Positions 1 to 11,303 of a stretch of DNA of 64,000 nucleotides are shown in pieces (position 1 is the stretch's first letter; every line of letters begins with the position of its first letter). The notes beneath the pieces were generated by a model. The model had not been told where the DNA came from. It saw nothing but the letters and a program-made list of their open reading frames with translations, and searched no databases. Both the position numbers and the translations under genes were made by a program. This DNA comes from Archivesica marissinica (Eukaryota; Mollusca; Bivalvia; Venerida; Vesicomyidae): assembly GCA_014843695.1 (NCBI GenBank), contig CM026400.1:39089816-39153815 (forward strand), given 5' to 3'.

Positions 1-299
1 TGTCGTAATTCAATAGTATCCAATAATAACTGCCAATGTGACTGTGTACTTATGGTGGATAGTTACAAGTGTATTTCACGAACATTAAATGTGCTTCACT
101 GTCTATAATATTCGTGTATTTAATCTAAATACTTCTATGAAATATATAAATGGTAGCGTTGATTAACCCATTGACATGTGTGTATTAACCCGGCTTATTT
201 GCATAACGTCTTGATTTAATAGGTGTAACTCCCAGCTGTTATATTTATATTTTATCCAATAATATTTGTACAAATTGAAACGGTGAGTCAGAAATTAGC

Positions 300-700
300 T
301 GTACGTGTACATGTTAACATAATGAGCGACATCGCTGGCTTGTCTATTACCTCCCTTGGCAAAAGTCCGATATATCCCGAAATGTATATCGGTCCTATTA
401 GTTGGAATACTCTGTTTTTACTGTTGTTCTCAAACGAAATGTTGCGGTATAATGAATGTGATTTTTATCAAAATCTTGTTAATTAATTGATAACTAATTG
501 TTACAAATAAGTACCCATTGAATATACTATAGGTTATCTGTCAAGAAATAGTATTTTAGTAATTATAATATGAGAAAGTGGTTGAAAATTTATAGCAAAC
601 GAGATGAAAAGGAACTACGATAAAATAGAGGAAACCACTTACTTTTAGAAAGTATTTGGAGGCAGTGACTGACCGATGTCTCTCATTGGCATCATTGGAA
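300..700. repeat. Dispersed repeat, copy 1
   Basis: This stretch aligns by eye with 51240-51650. Both contain, in the same order, a TATTACCTCCCTTG block, a GTTGGAAT..TTTTTACTGTTGT block, a TTAATTAATTGA block and a GAGGAA(A/G)CCA block. It is an interspersed element of unknown class. The short ORF at 283-486 lies inside it and is not supported as a gene. Confidence 0.7.
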
Positions 701-906
701 AGGAGGTAAGTAGACACTGTGAGTGCACAGAGGTTGCTCTAGGAACGTTCTGCATCTATGGTAAAATGAACCGCAATTGTTTTTGATTACATGTTAAAAT
801 ACTGAAATAAATAATGTTTAGACTAAACGAGATCATATTTATGTAAACTATAATAGAAACACTCAAATTCCGTAGCAAATGTATACACACGTAAATTAAT
901 TTCCAG

Positions 907-1105
907 GTGAGAATAGGATTAGTAAGCGGAAGTGCTGCTCTACCTTCTTTGATGCCGCCGACAAGTGGCTATATGGCCGCCGCCTTCATTGCCGATATGG
1001 ACGAACTGATGGCGCTTACAGAAGCTGAGTGCACCGATAACACAAAAAGCATCCCGGACATAATATTTTCTGATACAGTTGTTGCGCCACCGATCGTCTT
1101 CAGAA
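907..1105 (+). CDS. Plus-strand gene, exon P1 (tentative)
   Basis: The open frame starts right after a TTCCAG acceptor (905-906) and reaches an A|GTAATA donor at 1106, ending in phase 1. It encodes about 66 residues, rich in Ala/Met/Asp, with Cys in the EAECTDN segment and a hydrophobic stretch near GYMAAAFIADM. Exon P2 continues it in the right phase. No domain is recognised in this exon alone. The 5' end of the gene lies outside the window or was not found. A short exon candidate just upstream (666-705) falls in a dispersed repeat and was rejected. Confidence 0.4.
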
Positions 1106-1319
1106 GTAATAATTTACTTACTTGATAAAGTATTAATTAACGAGAATGTCAACCGGATGTTATTTGTGTAGTACCAGATGATGGCTGCTCGGTTAATATG
1201 AATAGTTTGCATTTATATATATGCTTGTGTCTAAGCTGCTACACATATGTTCATGAATTTCATCATGGCACACATGTATCTCTTTTTAAATTACGTTCTT
1301 GTAGCTTACCTTTAGCAGT

Positions 1320-1485
1320 AGAGACCGTCATTATGCTACACCTAAAGTTCCATTACATAATAGAATTTGTAAATTGTGCAACAGTCGTTAAGTCGAAGAT
1401 GAAAAACACTTCATTATAGACTGTGATTTATATTCCGATATAAGAGTAACACTTTTTCAAAGTGTCACATTGATAAATAATGCGT
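1320..1485 (+). pseudogene. LINE ORF2 C-terminal fragment
   Basis: One frame shows a CxxC spacing (CKLC), then EDEKHF and a later Cys in IIDCDLYSDIR. This is the zinc-knuckle-like tail seen at the end of many non-LTR retrotransposon ORF2 proteins. A TAA between the Cys pair and EDEKHF breaks the frame, so it is a dead fragment in the intron between P1 and P2. Confidence 0.5.
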
Positions 1486-1662
1486 TTATACACATGCCAT
1501 CTGCAAACAAAAGACATACAGTTTAAACTCGGCACCACATTATACATTATGTATAAAAGAAGAAACGCCTTATGTTAATGTAAATATGCATTGCCAAGAA
1601 ATCTATTTTATTGGAATTACACGATATTTTAACTTGATCATTTGTGCTGCTGCTGCCGTGAC

Positions 1663-1915
<253 letters not shown>

Positions 1916-2046
1916 CCGTCCTAAAGCCAATCCCTCGCCTCCCGCCCGTGTTTTTCTTTTTTAACAAAGTATCGATTTTAACTAACGTAACTGTACAGAA
2001 TAACACATATTGATATATATATTACTATCTTCAACTATATTTACAG

Positions 2047-2118
2047 CTATGGCGGACATTTCCGGCGTCGATCTCATGGCGGATATTAAGATGAATACAG
2101 ATACATTGAACTTGTGCG
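2047..2118 (+). CDS. Plus-strand gene, exon P2 (tentative)
   Basis: A 72-nt exon between a TTTACAG acceptor and a G|GTAAGA donor, phase 1 at both ends, so it fits P1 and P3. It encodes about 24 residues including ISGVDLMADIKM and ending at a Cys. The segment has the feel of a Cache-type sensor strand/helix, but it is too short to assign. Confidence 0.45.
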
Positions 2119-2204
2119 GTAAGACATGTAACACAGTTGTAGTTAGCTTGTCAAACCACCGGTAGCACGTTTCTAAACACTGGAAAAGTTTGGGTCAAAA
2201 CTTA

Positions 2205-4457
2205 GTGGATACCTCTATTAAGTAGCCACTCTGTATGGAGCAGCCATATAAACCACTACATATATATAGTATATAACTTAGTGGATACCTCTATTAAGTA
2301 GCCAATCAGTATGGAGCAGCCAGATAAACCACTATATATAGTATATAACTTAGTGGATACATCTATTACGTAGCCAATCTGTATGGAGCAGCCAGATAAA
2401 CCACTACATATATATAGTACATAGCTTAGTGGATACCTCTATTAAGTAGCCAATCTGTATGGAGCAGCCAGATAAACCACTGTATATAGTATATAACTTA
2501 GTGGGTACCTCTATTAAGTAGCCAATCTGTATGGAGCAGCCAGATAAACCACTGTATATAGTATATAACTTAGTGGGTACCTCTATTAAGTAGCCAATCT
2601 GTATGGAGCAGCCAGATAAACCACTGTATATAGTATATAACTTAGTGGGTACCTCTATTAAGTAGCCAATCTGTATGGAGCAGCCAGATAAACCACTGTA
2701 TATAGTATATAACTTAGTGGGTACCTCTATTAAGTAGCCAATCTGTATGGAGCAGCCAGATAAACCACTGTATATAGTATATAACTTAGTGGGTACCTCT
2801 ATTAAGTAGCCAATCTGTATGGAGCAGCCAGATAAACCACTGTATATAGTATATAACTTAGTGGGTACCTCTATTAAGTAGCCAATCTGTATGGAGCAGC
2901 CAGATAAACCACTGTATATAGTATATAACTTAGTGGGTACCTCTATTAAGTAGCCAATCTGTATGGAGCAGCCAGATAAACCACTGTATATAGTATATAA
3001 CTTAGTGGGTACCTCTATTAAGTAGCCAATCTGTATGGAGCAGCCAGATAAACCACTGTATATAGTATATAACTTAGTGGGTACCTCTATTAAGTAGCCA
3101 ATCTGTATGGAGCAGCCAGATAAACCACTACATATATATAGTACATAGCTTAGTGGATACCTCTATTAAGTAGCCAATCTGTATGGAGCAGCCAGATAAA
3201 CCACTGTATATAGTATATAACTTAGTGGATACCTCTATTACGTAGCCAATCTGTATGGAGCAGCCAGATAAACCACTGTATATAGTATATAACTTAGTGG
3301 ATACCTCTATTACGTAGCCACTCTGTATGGAGCAGCCAGATAAACCACTACATATATATAGTATATAACTTAGTGGATACCTCTATTACGTAGCCAATCT
3401 GTATGGAGCAGCCAGATAAACCACTGTATATAGTATATAACTTAGTGGATACCTCTATTACGTAGCCACTCTGTATGGAGCAGCCAGATAAACCACTACA
3501 TATATATAGTATATAACTTAGTGGATACCTCTATTACGTAGCCAATCTGTATGGAGCAGCCAGATAAACCACTGTATATAGTATATAACTTAGTGGATAC
3601 CTCTATTACGTAGCCACTCTGTATGGAGCAGCCAGATAAACCACTACATATATATAGTATATAACTTAGTGGATACCTCTATTACGTAGCCACTCTGTAT
3701 GGAGCAGTCAGATAAACCACTATATATAGTATATAACTTAGTGGATACCTCTATTAAGCAGCCAATCTGTATGGAGCAGTCAGATAAACCACTATATATA
3801 GTATATAACTTAGTGGGTACCTCTATTAAGTAGCCAATCTGTATGGAGCAGTCAGATAAACCACTATATATAGTATATAACTTAGTGGGTACCTCTATTA
3901 AGTAGCCAATCTGTATGGAGCAGTCAGATAAACCACTATATATAGTATATAACTTAGTGGATACCTCTATTAAGCAGCCAATCTGTATGGAGCAGTCAGA
4001 TAAACCACTATATATAGTATATAACTTAGTGGGTACCTCTATTAAGTAGCCAATCTGTATGGAGCAGTCAGATAAACCACTATATATAGTATATAACTTA
4101 GTGGATACCTCTATTAAGCAGCCAATCTGTATGGAGCAGTCAGATAAACCACTATATATAGTATATAACTTAGTGGGTACCTCTATTAAGTAGCCAATCT
4201 GTATGGAGCAGTCAGATAAACCACTATATATAGTATATAACTTAGTGGGTACCTCTATTAAGTAGCCAATCTGTATGGAGCAGTCAGATAAACCACTATA
4301 TATAGTATATAACTTAGTGGGTACCTCTATTAAGTAGCCAATCTGTATGGAGCAGTCAGATAAACCACTATATATAGTATATAACTTAGTGGGTACCTCT
4401 ATTAAGCAGCCAATCTGTATGGAGCAGCCAGATAAACCACTATATATAGTATATAAC
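2205..4457. repeat. 72-bp minisatellite (about 31 copies)
   Basis: Tandem 72-bp units run through the whole stretch, each with the core CTCTATTAAG(T/C)AGCCAATCTG and a variable TATATAGTATATAAC segment. The array fills the intron between P2 and P3 and stops about 25 bp before the P3 acceptor. Because 72 is a multiple of 3, the minus strand shows a 292-aa ORF (3644-4522) of 24-residue repeats; this is a repeat artefact. The core motif recurs in the array at 13739-14625. Confidence 0.97.
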
Positions 4458-4480
4458 CGTTCTATTTGTAATTGTTTCAG

Positions 4481-4591
4481 GAAACCACTACTTGGTCGTG
4501 CTTGTGGATCCCATGTATACACTCTGGAATGAGATTAGCCGGTGCAATAACTTCATAGTATTCACCATCGTGAGTGATACGTGCACTACAG
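4481..4591 (+). CDS. Plus-strand gene, exon P3 (tentative)
   Basis: A 111-nt exon with a strong pyrimidine-rich acceptor ending TTGTTTCAG and a G|GTAATG donor, phase 1-1. It encodes about 37 residues beginning with NHYLVVLVDPMYTLW, followed by two Cys. The hydrophobic strand followed by an Asp recalls Cache or alpha2delta ectodomains; this is a weak inference. Joining to P2 and P4 keeps the frame open. Confidence 0.5.
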
Positions 4592-4640
4592 GTAATGTAA
4601 CACACAGGTTTTGGTTAGCAACGAATCCGACATATTCATA

Positions 4641-4738
4641 ACTAATGTTAGAATAGCTAATGTCAGCATAACTAATGTCACCATAGCTAATGTCAGCATA
4701 ACTAATGTCAACTAATGTCAGCATAGCTAATGTCAGTG
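4641..4738. repeat. Short 14-bp tandem repeat
   Basis: About seven degenerate copies of CATA(A/G)CTAATGTCA, just downstream of exon P3. Confidence 0.85.
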
Positions 4739-5177
4739 TAGCAAAATAATTTTGAATTGACACCATGGTAGCTTTACTACACTAAAGCACGTTGAGACAT
4801 TCCCCTGGCCCATGTAAATATAACTTATCAGCACCGCAATCAAAATGAAACAAACACGGTGACTACAATCTGCCTTTTCCAGGCGCGTAGTTGCCTTTAC
4901 GCCACAATGTCCGTGTTTTATTTTTGCTGGATAGTAGTAGATGAAAAACTGATATTTTCGTATGTGTTTGCTAGTGTAAAACTAGATTTCAAAAAAATAT
5001 TACATTATACAACATTATGTGGTTGTGTCATGTTTCAAACATTTACTAGAAACATCGTCATTTAAAAATAAATGACAAAATGTGGTAGATTTATTTTCTC
5101 ATCTTTCTTGTACTTTACTTTACAAATTATGCAAACTTGCGTGTACACGCATCAATGGCGTTAGCCCGAGTTCTTTA

Positions 5178-5466
5178 CAGACGGATCTGTAGTCCAGTGG
5201 TAACACGCTGGACTCGTAATCCAGGGATCGCAGGTTCGATCCCCCGTCTGACCCTAATCAAATTAACAGTCTTTCTGATGGGACGTTAAACCGATGTCTC
5301 GTGTCGGTGCTTTACACTGTGCACGTAAAAGAACCAGAGGAGATTCTGGAATGGGTCTCTGTCTGTATCATGCACTATCCCTCCAAAAATCTAAAATGAC
5401 TAATCTCTTCGGGAGCCGTCGCTCATATGGGCAACCGGTAGCGACGATAAATAAACATAAAACACA
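5178..5466 (+). repeat. SINE family A, full copy
   Basis: tRNA-derived head with a 7-bp acceptor-stem match (CAGACGG / CCGTCTG at 5244-5250), an A-box-like TGTAGTCCAGTGG and a B box GGTTCGATCCC. The anticodon loop CTCGTAA suggests a tRNA-Thr ancestor. The body ends in GGGCAACCGGTAGCGACGATAAATAAA. The same element recurs at 37164, 43401 and 54089 (plus) and at 36815, 50033, 62085 and 63691 (minus). It is called a SINE, not a tRNA gene, because of the shared non-tRNA body. Confidence 0.9.
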
Positions 5467-5489
5467 CACAGCCTGAGTTCCAGTCTGTC

Positions 5490-5640
5490 GATTATTCACT
5501 TTTTAACTTCTGGCAAAATGACAGAAGCTCAATACGGCCCAATTAATAGTCTCGGTGTTAAAAACTATTTATTTGACTGACCGGGCAACATATATCGACG
5601 CCTGTTCCCAGGCTACACTGGCGTATGAATTTACTATAAA
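5490..5640. repeat. Dispersed repeat with a relative at 56790-56940
   Basis: Blocks such as CTTTTTAACTTCTGGCAAAATGAC and CAATACGGCCCAATTAATG, plus a CCCAGGCTAC tail, recur in reverse orientation near 56790-56940. The class of element is unknown. Confidence 0.55.
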
Positions 5641-5811
5641 GTGAAGCGGTCATTAGAATGTTACAATCCACTCACATTGATGTTGATCGTCACTTATAAG
5701 TAAATACCACGTACACATGTCAAGCTTAACGGTTTAATTTCTTTAATGCTAAACTGTTACACACAACACTGGAAAAAGATTCAAATAATCTATTACGTTA
5801 ACCATCATAAT

Positions 5812-6196
5812 TAAAGCGACACTACATCATTGAAAATGCAGATTTCTGCAGAATATAATTTCCTATTATATGTTATAATCTTTTTCCAAATATATGCCTC
5901 AAAAACTGAGCATTTCAACTAATAAACAAACGTCGTATACGCGGTTTGCTACATAACAAAATAATGTAAACAGGGTCGATATCCATTCGTAACACAACGC
6001 GTACACGTATACCCGAATAACAGAATATACAGATTTATCGTCATATGAAATCCTACTTTCAATTTTGAAAGTTTGTAGACAACAAAAACATTGATTATTG
6101 ATTGAATGCTAGTGTTATAAAGAATTTGTAGTAGCAATGCATTTATACGTGTAAATGCATTTTATTTGCTGTTTGTGATGTAATGTCGCTTTAAAG
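5812..6196. mobile_element. MITE with TTAAAGCGACACT ends, copy 1
   Basis: The element begins TTAAAGCGACACTACAT and ends ATGTAATGTCGCTTTAA, a near-perfect inverted repeat. A second copy lies at 49496-49994. The outer TTAA on both sides could be a piggyBac-style target duplication, but the family is not established. The ORFs inside it are not genes. Confidence 0.75.
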
Positions 6197-7076
6197 GAAA
6201 TAATACATAATATAAAGGGAGATCAGTCGCACTGTGATCAATGATGTACATAGAGGCGAGGTGCTTACAAGTACTGCAAGTGGGACAATGGGTAATAGTA
6301 GTCACGTGAACAACACATGAATGGTAGCAATACGTCACTGTTTGCGTCATCGATGACACATCGCTGTTCTCATAATGGCGTACCTTCACGGAAGTGTTCG
6401 GATTTTACCGGTATCCAAAGAAATGATATACATTTGGAAGCGCGGACATACCGGAATTGTTCGTGATATCTAATTAGCATAAAGTATATCCGGTTAGACC
6501 GATTTATCTCACAAACCCAAAGCGGCGTCAAAAGCCTGTCTATAGGTGAGACAAATAAATGTTGGAGCTCGGGGCGAATGTACGGCAACTGCATAGTTAC
6601 GAACTGTTGCGCTGTTTGGGCGCTGATACCCGGGTGGGCAACAAGTGGGCAGCTCAAATATGCCACACACATAATATTATTTGGATAGCCACTAAATTTG
6701 TTTGTGCATATTGTCAAACCAATGGCGTATAGATCTATATAAGTTCCACACAAAATGGCAAAATCATTATTTTGGACCAGAACCGCTTACTTGGCGTTGA
6801 GGAATCCAGAACCCAATCGTATACATGCGACTAAATTCATATTCGCCTAATTTGGGACTAAGTATTTGAAGCCCATATTTGATTATTTTTCTTTAAAATT
6901 ATATCATCTTAACCAACAGGACTAGTTGCAGAAAATACAAAAATGGGTGTTTATTTTTCTATTTATCTCATTTAGGTAAGAATTTATTAATACGTGTAAG
7001 TCGTTACACTACTAGACTAGACTACGTAAACATTATGCTGTATAATACTATTTCATTACTGCTACCGATTTGACAG
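6197..7076. other. Intronic sequence without recognised features
   Basis: Single-copy-looking AT-rich sequence between the MITE and exon P4. The longest ORF (6370-6753, minus) shows no domain or splice support. Confidence 0.5.
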
Positions 7077-7231
7077 AGCCGGAGCCACGGTGTGACCTGA
7101 TCCACAATCCATGGCCCTCCAGAGGAGACGACCGGTTTGTTTACTACGGATATGAACCTATGAAGGACACTTCCGCCAGTAGTCCTACAGCATTGTCATA
7201 TAAACCGAATACCACTATGTGGGCTTATAGG
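7077..7231 (+). CDS. Plus-strand gene, exon P4 (tentative)
   Basis: A 155-nt exon from a GACAG acceptor to an AGG|GTAAGG donor, entering in phase 1 and leaving in phase 0. It encodes about 51 residues with one Cys and many aromatic and Pro residues (NPWPSRGDD, YYGYEP). Codon-level openness and good splice sites support it; no family is recognised. Confidence 0.5.
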
Positions 7232-7388
7232 GTAAGGTGGCGTGGGATGCATGCGATTGTTGACCCATGTCGATTTATTTTGTAAACAAATGTTGTATGG
7301 TATTATTACACTTTTGATGGATATCGAATGATTGGCCTATACTTGTAAGTATCGTATTGCGTTTACAAATACGCACACATTTACGAAT

Positions 7389-7627
7389 GGAAGTCGTGAT
7401 AGCGCACTGAATGTGCGTTCGCTTCAAGTGCGAAAGGTCAGGAGTTCGAGCCCCGCTGGAGCCGTTACGAGTTTGCCCTTAGGCAATGCATTTAAATTCC
7501 ACGTTGCCTCTTATCTCTCCCGCGTGGCGATGGATTCCATCAGGAATGAGGTCTCGAGAGTGATTAATATAAGTTGTAAGAATTTGTTTCGCAATCGAGC
7601 TAAAATAATTGTTTATAAACTAATTAA
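7389..7627 (+). repeat. SINE family B copy
   Basis: tRNA-like head (GTCGTGATAGCGCA... with B box GAGTTCGAGCCCC) and the tail GAGTGATTAATATAAG..TTTCGCAATCGAGCTAAAATAA. The loop TTCAGGT between TTCGC and GCGAA in sister copies points to a tRNA-Leu-like ancestor. It lies inside an intron of the plus-strand gene. Confidence 0.85.
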
Positions 7628-8035
7628 AGGTGCATTCGAGTAAGAGATGCACCGACACCTTATGCCATATGGCGACTCTCCGGCTTGTATTGGTGGAGGA
7701 TAACCCCCGAATGCCTACACACAAATGCGCTCATAAATGCAGTAGATGTATCAATCAAGAACATTGACTACATTTTTAGGTTGGCTACTACAGCAACTAT
7801 AACACGTTCCTACACTTGTAGTTCATTATTACAATCAGCATGACAGTTACCAACAATTGTGCATCTTATTATATTTAGATATTTATGTGTCCGATCATAC
7901 AACTGTCTCTTTCTATAGGCTCACAACTGTAGTGAAAGTTTAATGTTTTGTACTAACTCGTAAGTTGACCGACTCCATGGAACATGTTACAACTTGACGT
8001 TGAATAGTGCTGCAAGGGAACGGGCGAATAGGACC

Positions 8036-8515
8036 GTGAAACACTAACTCACACCGTCAAACACTAACTCACATCGTGAAACACTAACTCACACCGTCAA
8101 ACACTAACTCACACCGTCAAACACTAACTCACACCGTCAAACACTAACTGACACCGTCAAACACTAACTCATACCGTCACACACTAACTCACACCGTCAA
8201 ACACTAACTTACACCATCAAACATTAACTCACACCGTCAAGCACTAAGTCACACCGTCAAACATTAACTCACACCGTCAAGCACTAACTCACACCATCAA
8301 ACACTAACGCACATCGTCAAACACTAACTCACATCGTCAAACACTAACGCACACCGTCAAACACTAACGCACATCGTCAAACACTAACTCACATCGTCAA
8401 ACACTAACTTACACCGTCAAACACTAACTCATACCGCCAAACACTAACTCACTTCAACACTAACTCACACCGTGGTTCACTAACTCACACCGTCAAACAC
8501 TAACTCATACCGAGT
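8036..8515. repeat. 20-bp minisatellite (about 24 copies)
   Basis: Tandem AACACTAACTCACACCGTCA units with scattered substitutions. Confidence 0.97.
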
Positions 8516-8747
8516 AACATGCTTCAATCTCTATTCGTATTTCGTCGCTTCCAAATTTCAAAATAGAGACAATTTGTCGAATCAGGAAGTATCCGGTTCT
8601 ATTTACAGTTGCTTGGTTACGTGTTGGCACGATATACTGTTCATTTTGGGGGAGAGATGTTTTACGCGATGTTGTAGTCTTCAACGATGCTGTAGTTTTT
8701 AGGGGATGTTGTTTTTAATATATAATTGCAATAGGTGTTTCTCTTAG

Positions 8748-8820
8748 CCTTTCCGAAATATACCGTCTTACTACACCAATACTTCAAACCGTATTACTGT
8801 CGGTGGTCAAATTTACATAA
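8748..8820 (+). CDS. Plus-strand gene, exon P5 (weak)
   Basis: A possible 73-nt exon after a GTGTTTCTCTTAG acceptor. It enters in phase 0 as P4 requires and leaves in phase 1 as P6 requires. It encodes about 24 residues including NRITVGGQIYI. The donor (A|GTTTGA) is weak and the overlapping frame at 8735-8929 is also open, so this call rests mainly on phase agreement. Confidence 0.25.
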
Positions 8821-9140
8821 GTTTGAAATCTTAATGTCTGCAAACTCGACTAAAGTAATAGATGCTGTTTCTAAATATATATGTGTAACCAGGTGGAAAT
8901 TGTTGATGCTTAGGTTTACGTTTATTTAGCCCCAGTCATATAACAGTTTGGTAAGAGTTGTTTGTTGTCTCCCCTTGACCAGAGTACAGTTTATAAATCA
9001 TGTTCATTCAGCCGTGGTTGGTTTCCCGCGCTATAGTTTTATGATCAGCTGATTTCACTGCCTTCCATATATCTGAAGTGGTCAGATGTCAATATTTAGA
9101 GTCATATTTATTTTAGTTAATTTTAATCATGGAATAACAG

Positions 9141-9343
9141 ATTATCACCGTGAGAGAGAAAGTGTAATAGTGGAGTTTGTACAGCAACAGGTCCAATCCA
9201 CAATTGGGCTTGACTGTTGTACGTTAACCAGTTTTACCGTGCTGTGCACAATAGATACTATAAACTACGATCTGGTTGTCTTTGTGAATTGTCCTGTCCC
9301 TGATCAACGAACCCCACCCTCGGATCTCGGAGCTAGTACCTAG
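9141..9343 (+). CDS. Plus-strand gene, terminal exon P6, alpha2delta/CACHD-like? (tentative)
   Basis: An open frame runs from an ATAACAG acceptor to TAG at 9341-9343, about 67 residues. It contains CC..TSFTVLCTID..NYDLVVFVNCPVP. The pattern Cys-x-x-Ser-Phe, a few residues, Asn, then a hydrophobic VVxV strand ending in Cys resembles the C-terminal region of alpha2delta calcium-channel subunits and CACHD1 (family knowledge; weak match by eye). A poly(A) signal follows 307 nt after the stop. No C-terminal membrane or GPI-type hydrophobic tail is visible, which is odd for that family. Confidence 0.4.
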
Positions 9344-9649
9344 TTTCTATATATGGATATTCTTTAAGTACCCCACCGTTAAATGGGCCGGAATAAGCCG
9401 TATTACATATGTAATGCATTCAAATTGAGAAATGATGATACTAATACGTAAGTGTGTATTATAATGCTTGTAGAATACATCTACAATATACAGCTGTTGT
9501 GCAAATGTACAAATTGTTTAATATAAAATAATATGTATACATGTACATGTCATTTGCTATGAATTACCTTCTCAGGAAAGTCATGGTTTTCACTATTTAC
9601 AATGTTTCTTGTATTGTTTGTGGCTATACATATGTAAATGTTTAATGCC

Positions 9650-9655
9650 AATAAA
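9650..9655 (+). terminator. Candidate poly(A) signal AATAAA
   Basis: AATAAA in TGCCAATAAACTC, about 0.3 kb after the P6 stop. It could close the plus-strand gene. The surrounding AATGCCAATAAACTC also resembles LINE 3' tails, so it may belong to a retrotransposon fragment instead. Confidence 0.4.
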
Positions 9656-9821
9656 CTCTATGTTATGCTATGTTTAAGGGATGTTGTTGTGCTTAAAGGA
9701 TGCTGTGGCTTTTAGGGGGTGCTGCTTTCTGTAAAGGGTGGGCTAGATTTTAATGGATGTTGTACTAAGGTTTTTGACTAACATGTTGTTATCTTGAGTT
9801 GAGTTGTATGTTATTGTTTTG

Positions 9822-10004
9822 AAGGAGGAACACCATTGGGCATATTGGAAACACGGTGGCATGAGCTTGATTGAACGACACGGGTTCGGCCGCCTCAGGT
9901 TGTTGGGTATATATCTGGATAACTTGGACGATGCAGCAACGTGCGGACTTGGTCAGTATAAACTGCAAAATCATTTCCGGAATATGTTAGGTGTGATTAA
10001 ATAA
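9822..10004 (+). CDS. Possible orphan exon or chance ORF
   Basis: An open frame follows a TTTTGAAG site and ends at TAA overlapping AATAAA (9999-10004). The translation has LGIYLDNLDDAATCG but no recognised domain. It may be chance. Confidence 0.15.
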   Translation, partial: KEEHHWAYWKHGGMSLIERHGFGRLRLLGIYLDNLDDAATCGLGQYKLQNHFRNMLGVIK

Positions 10005-10129
10005 AAGTTCACCGAGACCAATTATGTTTCGATAACATGTATAAAGCACAAATGATAAGTTCTGGGCCAAAATGTTATCAATTCACGGAATTACACCTGC
10101 AATTCGGATACCACTTTTCGGATAAAACA

Positions 10130-10130
<1 letters not shown>

Positions 10131-10180
<50 letters not shown>
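10131..10180. repeat. (TA)n microsatellite
   Basis: About 25 TA dinucleotides directly before a family B SINE fragment. Confidence 0.97.
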
Positions 10181-10182
<2 letters not shown>

Positions 10183-10189
10183 AAAAATG

Positions 10190-10337
10190 CGTGATAGCGC
10201 AGTGGTAGAACGTTCGAGTCCGGTCCACAGTGCCTCTTCTCTGAGTCTCCCTCGTGACCAATGGATTCCATCTGGTCTCAATAGCGATTAAACTAATGTT
10301 GTAAAAACTTGTTTCGCAATCGAACTGAAATAAATAT
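10190..10337 (+). repeat. SINE family B, partial
   Basis: The head GTGATAGCGCAGTGGTAGAACG, a CCATCTGGTCTC block and the tail TTTCGCAATCGAACTGAAATAAAT match family B. Internal parts are lost. It marks the left edge of the virus-like cluster. Confidence 0.75.
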
Positions 10338-10344
10338 CGCGGAT

Positions 10345-10625
10345 GCATTTTGCAGACATGAGTAATATGGGCGTCTCTTTGAATGGTGTGTATACGTCAT
10401 CACTTGTTGTGTATACGTCATCACTATATAGCCTATTGATGATATATCGCGCAACTACCGATCTCTTTACTTGTTGCGTATACGTCACCACCACCACTAC
10501 CGAGCTCTTTGCATGTTTTGGTATACGCGTCACTAATGACGTAGCGCTCAACTACCGACCTCTTTGCTTTTATTTAGTATACCCGACTCTTTGCTTTTAA
10601 ACAAACGGGCATCTCTTTGCTTTTT
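10345..10625. promoter_or_regulatory. Iterated regulatory or origin-like region of the virus-like cluster
   Basis: Two motifs alternate: a (T)CTCTTTGC(TTTT) motif about six times (near 10371, 10460, 10501, 10557, 10586, 10609) and a GTATACG(CG)TCA motif about four times, plus ACTACCGA(C/T/G) repeated three times. Irregular spacing rules out a simple minisatellite. It sits just upstream of the first gene of the cluster, where an enhancer or replication origin would fit. Confidence 0.45.
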
Positions 10626-10799
10626 CTATTTATAGTAACTCATTTGCCTATAAGGTAATATAAAGTAGGTCAAGCACGTTTATTTTTAGTCACATGATGA
10701 CGTATCGCCCTTATATTGTTAGCGACCATGACGTAAAATAATCGAGTACAAATACGTTCGTTCCGTCTCGAGACGAACCATTTTACCATAGGCGCGAAG

Positions 10800-11111
10800 A
10801 TGAAAACACCGTTTATACTTTCGACCCACGCGGTCGAAAAACACTTGAATGTGTACGATTTCGACACCTCCGTGTTTCTTAACGGGCGACTCATGTACGA
10901 TTGCGTACAAAAATGCCTGGATAAGCCGGATGAAGTTAAGCAAAACGGGAAACGAACTGAACTGACAAAAATGTTCTTTTACGACATCGGTATACTGGGA
11001 TATACTGATCGGTACAGTAACAGAGTGAAAGTGGTGTATAAGAAAACGAAGCGACTACACTACGTTATTACTACATACCCGATTGCACCGACCAATGAGA
11101 GCTATGAATAG
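10800..11111 (+). CDS. DUF4258-like small protein of the virus-like cluster
   Basis: An intronless 103-aa ORF from ATG to TAG. The order of motifs, STHAVEKH near the N-terminus, CVQKCLDKPDEV in the middle, and RVKVVY..HYVITTYP near the end, resembles the DUF4258/BECR-type pattern (HA-x-E, V..L..P..V, VVxx...VVTxYP) known from bacterial and phage RelE-like proteins. That assignment is by eye and tentative; the molecular role is unknown. It is the first of four same-strand ORFs in 1.8 kb, spaced 2 to about 190 bp from the next, without introns, while the neighbouring host genes have kb-scale introns. The ORF is intact, unlike its two neighbours. Its protein ends near an ACCAAT motif that recurs before the next genes. 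Confidence 0.55.
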   Translation: MKTPFILSTHAVEKHLNVYDFDTSVFLNGRLMYDCVQKCLDKPDEVKQNGKRTELTKMFFYDIGILGYTDRYSNRVKVVYKKTKRLHYVITTYPIAPTNESYE

Positions 11112-11127
11112 ACACCAAGGGGAACGA

Positions 11128-11303
11128 ACCGCTCTATAAATAGCGAGAGCGTACGTTTCTATAAATATCGACTACGAATCGATCTATAAATAGCGATTAC
11201 GTACGTTTCTATAAATATCGACCAATTAGAAGGGACTTAAATCTATAAAAGACGTCGTAACTTTAGTTAGTGTCATTAGAGTTTCTACGCTAGAACAAAC
11301 AAC
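11128..11303 (+). promoter_or_regulatory. Duplicated multi-TATA promoter of the PC4-like gene
   Basis: Two near-identical tandem units of about 45 bp each carry CTATAAATAGCGA and TTTCTATAAATATCGA, giving four TATA-like boxes (near 11134, 11160, 11174, 11210). A fifth box, CTATAAAAG (11243-11251), lies 53 bp before the ATG at 11304 and is the best placed for transcription. The motif AAATATCGACCAAT (11213-11226) recurs before the BIR gene. Confidence 0.6.

Noticed and set aside
666..705. Short exon before P1 with a strong GTAAGT donor and SLIGIIGKE frame
   Set aside because: It lies in the dispersed repeat shared with 51240-51650, and a TGA closes the frame just upstream.
3644..4522. 292-aa minus-strand ORF of 24-residue repeats
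   Set aside because: 72-bp minisatellite is a multiple of 3; no start context or domain.
4859..5065. Exon after a TGCCTTTTCCAG acceptor
   Set aside because: In the phase required by P3 it meets TAG within two codons.
5178..5250. Functional tRNA-Thr gene
   Set aside because: Good stem and boxes, but the same head plus body recurs at eight sites with degraded copies, so it is a SINE.
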